The notes beneath the pieces were generated by a model that was not told where the DNA came from, ran no database searches, and worked only from the letters and a program-made list of their open reading frames with translations. The position numbers were made by a program, and so were the translations under genes. From the NCBI GenBank assembly GCA_963782555.1, contig CAWAKB010000004.1:496001-560000 (forward strand): 64,000 bases of DNA. Reading direction: 5' to 3'. Positions within the stretch are counted from its first letter, which is position 1; each line of letters starts with the position of its first letter. This DNA comes from Hyphomicrobium_A sp963782555 (GTDB taxonomy: Bacteria; Pseudomonadota; Alphaproteobacteria; Rhizobiales; Hyphomicrobiaceae). Below are positions 46,675 to 54,522 of this stretch, in pieces.

Positions 46675-48099
46675 TCATGGCAGCCTCTGCATGAGGCTTA
46701 CGACTTGGCGGGTGCGCTTGGAGAAGAGCTGCGGGGTAAACCAGGCGCCGGCGACGCGCTTCGATACCTCGCTCAGCGTTGGATAGGGCGCGATGATGGA
46801 GGTCATGTCGCGCATGCCGAGGCGCTTCTGCACGGCCAGCACCCAAGGCAGGATCAGCTCGCCGGCGTGGCGCCCGACGATGGCGGCGCCGAGGATCTGC
46901 CCGCTCTTGCCGACGACCGCCTTGATGAAGCCTTCGGTCGCCCGCTCGGCCTGGGCGCGGTCGTTCTCGGCGAACGGCCACGTGATCGATTTCGCGGCGG
47001 GATCCGCCGACTTGGCCTGCGCCTCGGTCTGGCCCACGTGCGCCAGCTCCGGATCGGTGTAGGTGACCCAGGGCACGGCGCTGTAATCGACCTTCGCCGG
47101 CAGATTGAACAGCGCGTTGCGAATGACGATGCCGGCGTGATAGCCCGCCATGTGCGTGAACTGGAACCCGCCGGCCACGTCGCCGATGGCGAAGACGCGC
47201 TTGTTTGTCGTGCGCAGCCGCCGATCGACCTTGATGCCGGTCGGGCCGTAGGCAATGCCCGCGACCTCGAGCCCGAGGCTGCCGACGTTGGCTCGGCGTC
47301 CCGTTGCAACGAGCAGGTGCGTGCCTTCGACCCACTGCGCGCGTGAGCCGGTCGAGTGCATGACCGCGATGAGATTGCCTTCGCGGGCGACTCGATCGAC
47401 CTTGGCGCGCTCAATGATGGTGACGCCTTCCTGCGCAAGACGCGCCCGCACGACGGCTGCGGCCTCGGGGTCGTCCTTGGGCAGGATCGACATGGCCTCG
47501 ACGACCGTCACCTTCGAGCCGAGCCGCCGGTGCGCCTGCGCCAGCTCCAAGCCGATGGGCCCGCCACCGATCACGATAAGGTGGCCCGGCGCCTCCGTTA
47601 GGTCGAACACCGTCTCGTTGGTGAGATAGGGAAGGTCGCGCAGTCCGGGTATCGGCGGCACGAAGGCGCTCGATCCCGTTGCGATCACAAAGCGCCGGGC
47701 GGTGATCTCGCGATCGCCGGCAACGATGGTGCGCGGGCCGACGAACTTCGCCGGCGCCTCGATCACGTCCACGCCCAGCCCGCGAAAGCGCTCAACGGAA
47801 TCGTGCGGGGCGATGGAAGCGATGACGCCGTGCACGTGACCGTTCACCTTGAGAAAATCAATCTCGGGCTCGTGGCCGTTGACGCCGAACTGCGCCGCGC
47901 TGCGCACGGTCTCGGCAGCCTCTGCAGCGGCGATCAGGGCTTTGGAGGGAACGCAGCCATAGTTGAGGCAGTCCCCGCCCATCTTGCCCTTCTCGGCGAG
48001 CACAACGCTGGCGCCGAGCTGCGCTGCGCCGGCCGCGACCGAAAGGCCGCCGGAGCCGGCTCCGATGATGGCGATATCGACTTTCATTGGCTTTGGCAT
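46675..48099 (-). CDS. MerA-like FAD pyridine nucleotide-disulfide oxidoreductase
   Basis: 474 residues. The N-terminal FAD motif is IIGAGSGGLSVAAGAAQLG, the redox disulfide is GGDCLNYGCVPSKAL, the NAD(P) motif is IVIGGGPIGLELAQAHRRLG, and the FAD-binding GDVAGGFQFTHMAGYHA follows. The dimerisation domain ends in APYPTLSEVSKRVAG, where the catalytic His of lipoamide/glutathione reductases is Tyr, as in mercuric reductase, but the C-terminal Cys pair of MerA is absent. So it is neither lipoamide dehydrogenase nor a normal MerA. First gene of the operon facing operator C, divergent from the LysR gene. Confidence 0.9.
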   Translation of the reverse strand: MPKPMKVDIAIIGAGSGGLSVAAGAAQLGASVVLAEKGKMGGDCLNYGCVPSKALIAAAEAAETVRSAAQFGVNGHEPEIDFLKVNGHVHGVIASIAPHDSVERFRGLGVDVIEAPAKFVGPRTIVAGDREITARRFVIATGSSAFVPPIPGLRDLPYLTNETVFDLTEAPGHLIVIGGGPIGLELAQAHRRLGSKVTVVEAMSILPKDDPEAAAVVRARLAQEGVTIIERAKVDRVAREGNLIAVMHSTGSRAQWVEGTHLLVATGRRANVGSLGLEVAGIAYGPTGIKVDRRLRTTNKRVFAIGDVAGGFQFTHMAGYHAGIVIRNALFNLPAKVDYSAVPWVTYTDPELAHVGQTEAQAKSADPAAKSITWPFAENDRAQAERATEGFIKAVVGKSGQILGAAIVGRHAGELILPWVLAVQKRLGMRDMTSIIAPYPTLSEVSKRVAGAWFTPQLFSKRTRQVVSLMQRLP

Positions 48100-48316
48100 G
48101 ATCTAACGCTCCCAACCGGTACGTCCCGGAGACCGGCCGCGTTACATTTCTGCAGCAGGCCCGAATAATCCTCTTGCAACGTTCCAGGCTGAACTTCGGC
48201 GCGGCACGCCAAGCCGTTAGCACCTTGTTTGCCTTTTTCCGGCTTTCCCGGCCCGAACATCGGGCGTTGTTCAACTCATCTACGTGCGAGATCGTAACGA
48301 TTGAGGATCTGGAGCG

Positions 48317-48358
48317 GAAATATCGAGTGGATTAGAATTTGATAGCCGCTGGCTATCG
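48317..48358 (-). promoter_or_regulatory. Operator C of the LysR-type regulon
   Basis: GAAATA, 19 bp, then GATAGCC-GCT-GGCTATC (48341-48357), an exact dyad with ATAG-N7-CTAT. It lies between the LysR gene (start 48390) and the divergent five-gene operon (start 48099), the classic place for a LysR-type activator that also represses itself. Confidence 0.75.
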
Positions 48359-48389
48359 CCCCCGGCCGCGGCAGACACAAGGCCCATCC

Positions 48390-49277
48390 ATGGAAATGCA
48401 TCAAGTGCGCTACTTTCTAGCGGTGTCGCGCACGCTCAATTTCACGCGCGCCGCCGAAGAGTGCCACGTCGCGCAGCCGTCGCTGACGCGCGCCATCAAG
48501 CAGCTCGAGGAGGAGCTCGGCAACGAGCTCTTCCGCCGCGAGCGCAACCTCACGCACCTGACCGAGTTCGGTCAGCGCATGCTGCCGCTGCTGCAGCAGT
48601 GTTATGACAGCGCGGCCTCCGCCAAGGAGCTCGCCACCTCGCTCAAGACCGGCGCGGTTGCACCGCTGTCAATTGCACTCTCGAACGCCGTCGACCTGGC
48701 GCTGATCGTGCCCGACCTCACGGAGCTGATGCGCGCGCTCAAGGGTCTCGAGCTGCGCTTCCTGCGCGGCACGCGCGAGAAAGTGGTCGAGTGGCTCAAG
48801 AAGGGCGAGGCGGAGCTCGCCGTCGCGGGCCCCTTGAGCGAGAGCTGGGACCGGCTCGACGCATGGCCGCTGTTCACGGAGCGCTTGGGCCTCGCCGTGA
48901 GCGTCGAGCATCCGCTGGCCGAGCGCGACAGCGTTGAGCCGGCAGCGCTCGCCGAAGAGCACCTCCTGTTGCGCACCTATTGCGAGGTCGCCGACGAGTT
49001 CGCGGACTTCGTCAACAGCAGGCAGCTCGACACCGTCACCGCTCACAAGATGGTCTCCGAGCCCGACCTCGTCACCATGGTCGAGGCCAATCTCGGCGTC
49101 GGCATGCTCCCGGAAAGCGCGTCAAAGTCCGGTCGCGTGCGGCTGATCTCCATCAACGGCCTCGATCTCAGGCGCACGATTTATCTTTACGGGGTCGCCG
49201 GACGCCAGCGCTCTCCGGCGGCAAGCGCGCTGGTCAAACTCATGCGGGCTGGCGACTGGTCCCAGCGCGCAGCCTGA
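48390..49277 (+). CDS. LysR-type transcriptional regulator of the 38-51 kb regulon
   Basis: 295 residues. The start at 48390 is set by the family N-terminus MEMHQVRYFLAVSRTLNFTRAAEECHVAQPSLTRAIKQLEEELGNELFRRERN (winged HTH). The effector domain (about 90-290) has LSIALSNAVDLALIVPDLTELM and a possible redox Cys in LRTYCEVADEF. Operator C overlaps its promoter. Four copies of that operator within 11 kb suggest it controls the surrounding genes; ATAG-N7-CTAT resembles OxyR-type half-sites. Confidence 0.93.
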   Translation: MEMHQVRYFLAVSRTLNFTRAAEECHVAQPSLTRAIKQLEEELGNELFRRERNLTHLTEFGQRMLPLLQQCYDSAASAKELATSLKTGAVAPLSIALSNAVDLALIVPDLTELMRALKGLELRFLRGTREKVVEWLKKGEAELAVAGPLSESWDRLDAWPLFTERLGLAVSVEHPLAERDSVEPAALAEEHLLLRTYCEVADEFADFVNSRQLDTVTAHKMVSEPDLVTMVEANLGVGMLPESASKSGRVRLISINGLDLRRTIYLYGVAGRQRSPAASALVKLMRAGDWSQRAA

Positions 49278-49286
49278 GAATCGGGC

Positions 49287-49985
49287 TCATTGCGCCGTCG
49301 CTTTGAGCGTCGCGATGATGTCCTCCACATCCATGCGGTTGCGGAAGTCGGGATCAACGTAGCGGGCGAGGATGCGGCCGTCCCGGCCGACAACGAAGGT
49401 GGCGGGAATCGGCACGAACCAGGACGTGGAGCCTTGGTACCTTGCGAGATTCAATCCATGCGAGAGGTAGAGGTTGCGCACCTTCTCGCCGAGCCAGATC
49501 GCGAGACCGAGGGCCAAGGCATACCCGTGGTCGATATCCGAAAGGATGCGAAACGCGTTCCCGGCGTTGGCCGCAGCCTTCTTGGTGAACTCCTCCGTCT
49601 CTGGCATGATCGAGGTGACGCTGGCGCCATGGCGGGCAATCTCGCCGAGGGCCTGACTGAACGCCGTGAGCTCGATGGCGCAATATTCGCACCAATGCCC
49701 TCTGTTGAAGCTGATGACGGCGGGCCCGTCGGCGATCAGGTCCTGCAGGTCGAGCAGACGCCCGGTGTCGTCGGGCAAGAGAAAGGACGGCATGCGATCG
49801 CCCACTTGCGGCGCCGTGCTGCCGGCATCGCCGGAACGGATGCGCGCAACGAGATCGTCATAGGCCTCGGCGAAGGGCAGGCCGAACGTGCGCACGGCGG
49901 CCGAGAATGCCGCCATCCGCTCGTGCAGCGGGGCCTCCATCGCACAGATCTTTTGGAATGCTTCTTCTAGGCTTTGCGCTTGCAT
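49287..49985 (-). CDS. AhpC/TSA-like redoxin 1 (WCEYC)
   Basis: 232 residues. An N-terminal helical region (LHERMAAFSAAVRTFGLPFAEAYDDLVARI) precedes a thioredoxin-fold peroxiredoxin domain: GDRMPSFLLPDDTGRLLDLQDL, then ISFNRGHWCEYCAIEL with the active-site CxxC, and FVPIPATFVVGRDGRILARYVDPDFRNRM. Likely reduces peroxides or disulfides in the cytoplasm. It is convergent with the LysR gene and downstream of redoxin 2; about 107 bp separate them. Confidence 0.9.
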   Translation of the reverse strand: MQAQSLEEAFQKICAMEAPLHERMAAFSAAVRTFGLPFAEAYDDLVARIRSGDAGSTAPQVGDRMPSFLLPDDTGRLLDLQDLIADGPAVISFNRGHWCEYCAIELTAFSQALGEIARHGASVTSIMPETEEFTKKAAANAGNAFRILSDIDHGYALALGLAIWLGEKVRNLYLSHGLNLARYQGSTSWFVPIPATFVVGRDGRILARYVDPDFRNRMDVEDIIATLKATAQ

Positions 49986-50092
49986 GCGCCGTGCACGTGC
50001 CGATCCGGGACCATTGCGCCCAATTCCAGACTATCGCTTTCGGGCGCGCTGCCTAGCACCCTTTCACGCCGCAGGTGTAAATCTGCAAATTT

Positions 50093-50800
50093 TTAACGCG
50101 CCTTGTCCAGCGCCGCGATAATGTCGGCAATCTCCATCCGCTGGCGGAACTCGGGATCGACGCGGCGGGCGAGCACACGGCCGTCGGCCCCGACGACGAA
50201 GGTCGCCGGCAGCGGAACGAACCAGCCGTCGTTGCCCTGGTACTCGGCGAGACGGTATCCGTGCCCCTGCATGAGATCGGCGACGCGCCGACCCACCCAC
50301 ATCGCCAGGCCCAAAGAGAGCGCATAGGCGTTGTCGATGTCGCTGAGGATGATGAACCGGTTCAAGATCTCCTGCGGGAGACGACGCACGAACTGCTGGC
50401 GCTCGGGAATGATCGAGACGAGCTGGGCGCCGCGGGCGGCAATCTCGTCCTCATGACTGGCAATGGTGGCAAGCTCTATCTTGCAAAAGGGGCACCAATG
50501 ACCGCGGTTGAAGCTGATGACCGCTGGGCCCGGCGCTAGGATCTCGTCCAGGCTCACCAGGCGTCCGGTATGGGCCGGCAGGCTGAATGGCGGCATCGGA
50601 TCGCCGACGTCGGGAGCCATGGCGCCGACCTCGCCGGCCTTGAGCCGGGCGACCAGGTCGTCGTAGGCCTCCGCGAATGGGAAGTTCAAGGCACGAAGCG
50701 CATCCGCATAGGCGGTGAGCCGCTCGTTGAGCGGCGCCTCCATCTTGCAGATCTCAGCGAATGCCTCCGCGAGCGTCGCTGCTCTTTTCAATCGCCACAC
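50093..50800 (-). CDS. AhpC/TSA-like redoxin 2 (WCPFC)
   Basis: 235 residues, paralogous to its two neighbours along the whole length: ICKMEAPLNERLTAYADALRALNFPFAEAYDDLVARL, GDPMPPFSLPAHTGRLVSLDEI, ISFNRGHWCPFCKIEL (CxxC) and FVPLPATFVVGADGRVLARRVDPEFRQRM. No signal peptide. Operator D lies 108 bp upstream, so this and probably redoxin 1 belong to the LysR regulon. Confidence 0.9.
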   Translation of the reverse strand: MWRLKRAATLAEAFAEICKMEAPLNERLTAYADALRALNFPFAEAYDDLVARLKAGEVGAMAPDVGDPMPPFSLPAHTGRLVSLDEILAPGPAVISFNRGHWCPFCKIELATIASHEDEIAARGAQLVSIIPERQQFVRRLPQEILNRFIILSDIDNAYALSLGLAMWVGRRVADLMQGHGYRLAEYQGNDGWFVPLPATFVVGADGRVLARRVDPEFRQRMEIADIIAALDKAR

Positions 50801-50907
50801 CTTGCTTTTCGGCGCTGCGGCCTATCCTCGTTCCCGGGGCGATCCGGCATTCTCGGGCCGGCCTTCTACTCCGCCTTGGCCCTTATGGGCGCCGGCGGGA
50901 AGAGGCA

Positions 50908-50949
50908 AAAATAGCGTATTCCTTCCAATTCCATAGCGAGCCGCTATCA
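50908..50949 (-). promoter_or_regulatory. Operator D of the LysR-type regulon
   Basis: AAAATA, 19 bp, then ATAGCG-AGC-CGCTAT (50933-50947). The internal sequence differs from sites A-C but the spacing is identical. It lies between the divergent redoxin 2 (start 50800) and redoxin 3 (start 51011), oriented like the others towards the leftward gene. Confidence 0.68.
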
Positions 50950-51010
50950 CGCGCGGAGCTCTCGAAGGCCTAGTGTGATTATACTAGCGCGACAGGTGGG
51001 AATCCGAGCG

Positions 51011-51718
51011 ATGCCGACGAGATCCTTGGCGGACATGCTGAACGAGGCCTTCGAGCAGTGCCGCGGCATGGACGCGTCGCTGAACGAGCGGCTCGGCGCC
51101 TTCGCCGACGCCGTGCACAAGATCGACAAGACGTTTGCCGAGGCCGTCGACCGGCTGGTGGCCCGGCTCCAGGAGAAGGATGCCGGCACCGGCGCGCCGG
51201 CGCCCGGTGAACCGATGCCGAGTTTCGTGCTTCCCGACGACCAGGGTCATCTCGTCAGCCTGGAGCAGCTCCTGAAGCAGGGGCCCGTCGCGCTCGCCTT
51301 CCATCGCGGCCACTGGTGCCCCTATTGCCGGCTCAACACCAGCGCTCTGGTGGAGGTGCAGGAGAAGGCGCGCGCCGGAGGCGGCCAGATCGCGGCGATC
51401 CTTCCCGAGCGCCGGCAATTCGCCAGCGCGCTGCGATCCGAGGCCAAGGTGCCCTTCCCTATCCTGCTCGACATGGACAACGGCTACGCCATGTCCCTGA
51501 ACCTTGCGATCTGGGTTGGCGAGGAGATGAAGCGCATGATCGCGGCCGCCGGCTGGGACCTACCCGCCTATCAGGGCAACGAGACGTGGATGCTGCCGAT
51601 CCCCGCGACCTTCGTGGTTGGCACCGACGGGCGCGTTGCAGCGCGCTTCGTCGATCCCGACTACCGCCGACGCATGGCGACCGAGGATATGCTCGACGCC
51701 CTGAAGAGCGCCGGCTAG
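51011..51718 (+). CDS. AhpC/TSA-like redoxin 3 (WCPYC)
   Basis: 235 residues from 51011 (GTG at 50975 is an alternative). Third paralogue: FEQCRGMDASLNERLGAFADAVHKIDKTFAEAVDRLVARL, GEPMPSFVLPDDQGHLVSLEQL, LAFHRGHWCPYCRLNT (CxxC) and MLPIPATFVVGTDGRVAARFVDPDYRRRM. Divergent from redoxin 2 across operator D, so a single bound regulator could control both. Confidence 0.9.
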   Translation: MPTRSLADMLNEAFEQCRGMDASLNERLGAFADAVHKIDKTFAEAVDRLVARLQEKDAGTGAPAPGEPMPSFVLPDDQGHLVSLEQLLKQGPVALAFHRGHWCPYCRLNTSALVEVQEKARAGGGQIAAILPERRQFASALRSEAKVPFPILLDMDNGYAMSLNLAIWVGEEMKRMIAAAGWDLPAYQGNETWMLPIPATFVVGTDGRVAARFVDPDYRRRMATEDMLDALKSAG

Positions 51719-51879
51719 TGGCACAGGCGCGCACCGATTTCGATTGGATCAAGTGCCGGCACCCCGCGAGCGTGGCGGCGAAATAGCTGCGCTTGCGGAC
51801 CCTTTGCTAGGCGCTATGTTGCCCGCAGCGGCGCCACCTTCGGGCGTCGATCCTTCCACCGGCAAAGGGGTCTTCAAGG

Positions 51880-52686
51880 ATGCTCTTGCGCATCGTCGCG
51901 ACGCTCATGGGAATTGCCGCCTTTGCGCTCGTTCCCGCCCAGGCGCAACAGCGCACACCCTGGCCGTGGCCGAGCGAGGTCTTCAACGCCAAGAAGCACG
52001 CCAACACCCCCGGCAAGTTCGACTACTACATGCTCGTGCTCTCCTGGAGCCCGACCCATTGCATGGAGGTCTCGTCCGGCGAGGACTCGATGCAGTGCGC
52101 GCGCCGCGACGGACGCCGCTTCGGCTTCGTGCTGCATGGTCTGTGGCCGCAAAACGAGAGCGGCTATCCCGAGCGCTGCCGCACGCCTTGGCGCCCCTTC
52201 GTTCCCGAGCCGGTGATCGGCCAGATGGGCGACGTCATGCCGAGCCGCGGTCTCGTGATCCACGAGTACCGCGCGCACGGCACCTGCTCGGGCCTGCGGC
52301 CGGCCCCTTACTTCGCGCTCGCCCGCCAGCTCTTTCACCGCATCAGGATCCCGGAGCGCTACCAGAACCCGTTCGATATGCTGTCGGTGGCGCCGAGGGA
52401 TGTCTTGCGCGACTTTCTGCGGGCAAATCCGGGCCTCAGGCCTGACATGATCGCCATCGACTGCGGCAAGTCCGGCGATTGGCTGCGCGAGGTGCGCATT
52501 TGCCTGACGAAGGACGGCCGCCCGCGCGCGTGCAGCGCCAGCGCACAGCCGCACGTGACCTGCCGCGCCGGCACCATGCATGTGCCCCCCGTGCGCTCGA
52601 CCTGGCGCCCCGGCCGCAATCACGTTCTCGGTGGCGAGCAGCCGCTGCCGCATCCGCGCGTCATCGAAAGTCCCAGCGCTTTTTAG
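51880..52686 (+). CDS. Exported ribonuclease T2 family protein
   Basis: 268 residues with a Sec signal peptide (MLLRIVATLMGIAAFALVPAQA). Both active-site segments are present: FVLHGLWPQNESGYPERC (CAS I, catalytic His) and HEYRAHGTCSG (CAS II, catalytic His; the usual HEWxKHGTC has Tyr and Arg substitutions). Cys residues fit the conserved disulfides. It degrades RNA in the periplasm or outside, probably for scavenging. AAAGGGG precedes the start. Confidence 0.92.
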   Translation: MLLRIVATLMGIAAFALVPAQAQQRTPWPWPSEVFNAKKHANTPGKFDYYMLVLSWSPTHCMEVSSGEDSMQCARRDGRRFGFVLHGLWPQNESGYPERCRTPWRPFVPEPVIGQMGDVMPSRGLVIHEYRAHGTCSGLRPAPYFALARQLFHRIRIPERYQNPFDMLSVAPRDVLRDFLRANPGLRPDMIAIDCGKSGDWLREVRICLTKDGRPRACSASAQPHVTCRAGTMHVPPVRSTWRPGRNHVLGGEQPLPHPRVIESPSAF

Positions 52687-52840
52687 GGCCGCATGAGGTG
52701 CGCAAACAACTGTGGATGACAACAGATAGCTGTGGATAAGTACCCACGGCCCCGCTCGGCATCCGCCGTTGCCTTGCCCGGAAAGTGCTCTGCCCGCAGA
52801 CTTCCTTGCGTGATTCGAGCCGAAAGTGGGGGCCGGCGAG

Positions 52841-53293
52841 ATGCGGGCGGCACGAATAGTTTCTGCGCGCGCGGGCTCTGGCGCGGAGCCGGCTATGGGT
52901 CTGCCGCCCGAGCCGGCGGCGACGCCTTCCAGGCCTGCCAGTCAGCTTTGGGCAGCACTCCTCTGGGGCGGCCTGGGTTTCGTCGCCGGCGCCGTTTTTT
53001 GGCACCTGGTGGGGTTCTGGTCGTTTCTCTCCGAGGTTGTTCTGGATCGGACGACCGGGCCTCAGGCTGCCGAGGCGTCCTCGCCCCCAATCGGCTTGCC
53101 TGCGAAAGTCGTCCTGGTGGACACCGCCCGCTGCACCGCCCTGGCGCTCGACCGGCGCGCGAAGCTCACTCTGGCAGTTCCCTGTCCGGAGGACGGCTTG
53201 GCGCTGCGGCTCGAGCCTGACAATGACGCGCGCGAGGATCTCGCGGTGCTGGCGCAGCCGCGCTTGCAGGCGGCCGGCTATCGCCCCGACTGA
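52841..53293 (+). CDS. Membrane-anchored hypothetical protein (150 aa)
   Basis: An N-terminal cytoplasmic stretch, one membrane helix (LWAALLWGGLGFVAGAVFWHLVGFWSFL), then a periplasmic part with VVLVDTARCTALALDRRAKLTLAVPCPEDGLALRLEP. The two Cys may pair. The start at 52841 has GGGGG upstream; GTG at 52826 is possible. Closely spaced and convergent with the next gene. Not recognised. Confidence 0.65.
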   Translation: MRAARIVSARAGSGAEPAMGLPPEPAATPSRPASQLWAALLWGGLGFVAGAVFWHLVGFWSFLSEVVLDRTTGPQAAEASSPPIGLPAKVVLVDTARCTALALDRRAKLTLAVPCPEDGLALRLEPDNDAREDLAVLAQPRLQAAGYRPD

Positions 53294-53331
53294 CCGGCGC
53301 CGCCGATCTTCCGTCAACCTGCCGCCGCCAA

Positions 53332-54084
53332 CTACGCGATCTTGCGCGCCCGCTCCGAGTGCCAGCGGGCCGGCGCAACCGCGATCGAGCCCAATCCGGC
53401 CGCGGCCGACACGGTGTGCAGCGTCGTCGGATCGAGGCTCCAGAGGTGCGCCAGGCGCAGCACGTGGTCCTCGGTCGGGTGCAGGATCATCTCGCCGCCG
53501 GCATCGCCCTTGCGCCCCTGGACGCCGCGCAGCTCGAACAGCTTCAACCCGAGGCCGCGCTCCTCCTTGCTGGGGCGCCCCTTGTTCCAGGTGATGCCTT
53601 CATCGGTCACGGCGAAGGCGCGCACCAGCCGGCCGTCGCGCACGCGCGCCCAGGCGTAAAAGTCCAAGAGTGGATAGCTGAAGAAGTACTGCACCTGGGA
53701 AAAGCGGCCGCCCAGATCGACCAGCAGAGGCGTGCACTTGTCGACGAAGCCGCGGCCCACGGGATGCGGTAGCGGCAGCCCCACGACGAACGTCCACCCG
53801 CGCAGCGGAGGCGAGACGAACACGTGCGTCGCACTGAGGCGATCGTCATAGACGGCGCCGATCCCAGAGTTCCAATTGCAGGGCGTGGGCTCGATGAGAC
53901 CAAGCGCATCGATGACCTTTTGAGGATCGCCATTGCGAATGGCGAGCCAGGCCATGGAGCAGCCGAACGCACATGGCTGGTCGGGGACGTCGTCGAGCAC
54001 GACCTCTTCATCCACGGTCTCGCGCGCAAGCCAGAAGGCCGCCGCAACGGTGAGAGCGATCATGCCGGCGATGACGAGGATCAC
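53332..54084 (-). CDS. Anchored periplasmic hypothetical protein (250 aa)
   Basis: A GTG start at 54084 gives a signal anchor MILVIAGMIALTVAAAFWLA; ATG at 54063 is an alternative and a longer frame reaches 54276. The periplasmic part has Cys in DQPCAFGCSMAWLAIRNGDP and EPTPCNWNSGIG, then VSPPLRGWTFVVGLPLPHP, a long domain with FFSYPLLDFYAWARVRDGRLVRAFAVTDEG and HPTEDHVLRLAHLWSLDPTTL. It resembles uncharacterised proteins of about 230-250 residues seen in many bacteria. Function unknown. Confidence 0.65.
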   Translation of the reverse strand: MILVIAGMIALTVAAAFWLARETVDEEVVLDDVPDQPCAFGCSMAWLAIRNGDPQKVIDALGLIEPTPCNWNSGIGAVYDDRLSATHVFVSPPLRGWTFVVGLPLPHPVGRGFVDKCTPLLVDLGGRFSQVQYFFSYPLLDFYAWARVRDGRLVRAFAVTDEGITWNKGRPSKEERGLGLKLFELRGVQGRKGDAGGEMILHPTEDHVLRLAHLWSLDPTTLHTVSAAAGLGSIAVAPARWHSERARKIA

Positions 54085-54449
54085 GGAGGGCCTGTCCCAA
54101 TATGCGTGAGCAGTTATCGGGTGTTTTGGCGCCGCCCCACAAGGGAACGAGAACGAGACGTTGGGGAAAAGGCGTGAAACCGCCGGACGCCCGCCGCTGC
54201 AGGGAAACTTTGGACCGAGGAAACGAGGCCAGCTCGCGTCACCGCCGGTAGCGGGGTATTCCGTCGGACGCCGCAAAGCTGGCCTCTGGCCTCGCGGAAC
54301 GCGCCATTTGAGGGCATCTGACGCGCTCTGCGGCTTGGTCGCTCAGGTGCCGCTGCGGAAAGAGAAGCGGGATCGCCAAGCGGCCAATCCTAATTTTCCG
54401 CACGCGTAGCGATATCCGAGGTCTATGACACCCCTATGTCGGGTAGACT
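54085..54449. other. Intergenic stretch without recognisable gene
   Basis: This 365-bp stretch lies between the anchored protein gene and the terminator at 54450. A plus-strand open frame at 54161-54409 lacks a ribosome site and has a composition typical of chance frames in GC-rich DNA. It presumably holds the promoter of the leftward gene; nothing else is apparent. Confidence 0.5.
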
Positions 54450-54490
54450 CCAACAAAAAGGCTGTGCTCTGCGCACAGCCTTTTTGTTGG
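54450..54490. terminator. Perfect 18-bp-stem bidirectional terminator
   Basis: CCAACAAAAAGGCTGTGC (54450-54467), a 5-nt loop, then its exact complement (54473-54490) ending TTTTTGTTGG. The A- and T-runs make it an intrinsic terminator on both strands. It lies 32 bp after the first porin gene. Confidence 0.85.
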
Positions 54491-54522
54491 ATCAGGACTG
54501 AAGATTAAGCTCTGAAGGGGGC

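Noticed and set aside
46532..47335. N-terminal extension of the TVP38 frame, up to 47335
   Set aside because: Most of it is the antisense of the oxidoreductase gene; only the start at 46678 (ATGA overlap) remains a modest alternative to 46531.
46675..48099. Annotation as dihydrolipoamide dehydrogenase
   Set aside because: The catalytic His of that family is replaced by Tyr, and no 2-oxoacid dehydrogenase genes are nearby.
50018..50040. Possible fifth LysR operator (CCAATTCCA...CTATCG) near redoxin 1
   Set aside because: It shares words with site D but lacks the ATAG arm and the fixed 25-bp and 7-bp spacing.
51736..51840. CGATTGGATC and GAAATAGC words upstream of the RNase T2 gene
   Set aside because: The words resemble parts of operators A and B but are in the wrong order and spacing, so a functional site is not supported.
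54161..54409. 82-codon frame in the gap before the porin array
   Set aside because: No ribosome site, no domain, Arg/Gly-rich composition typical of noise.
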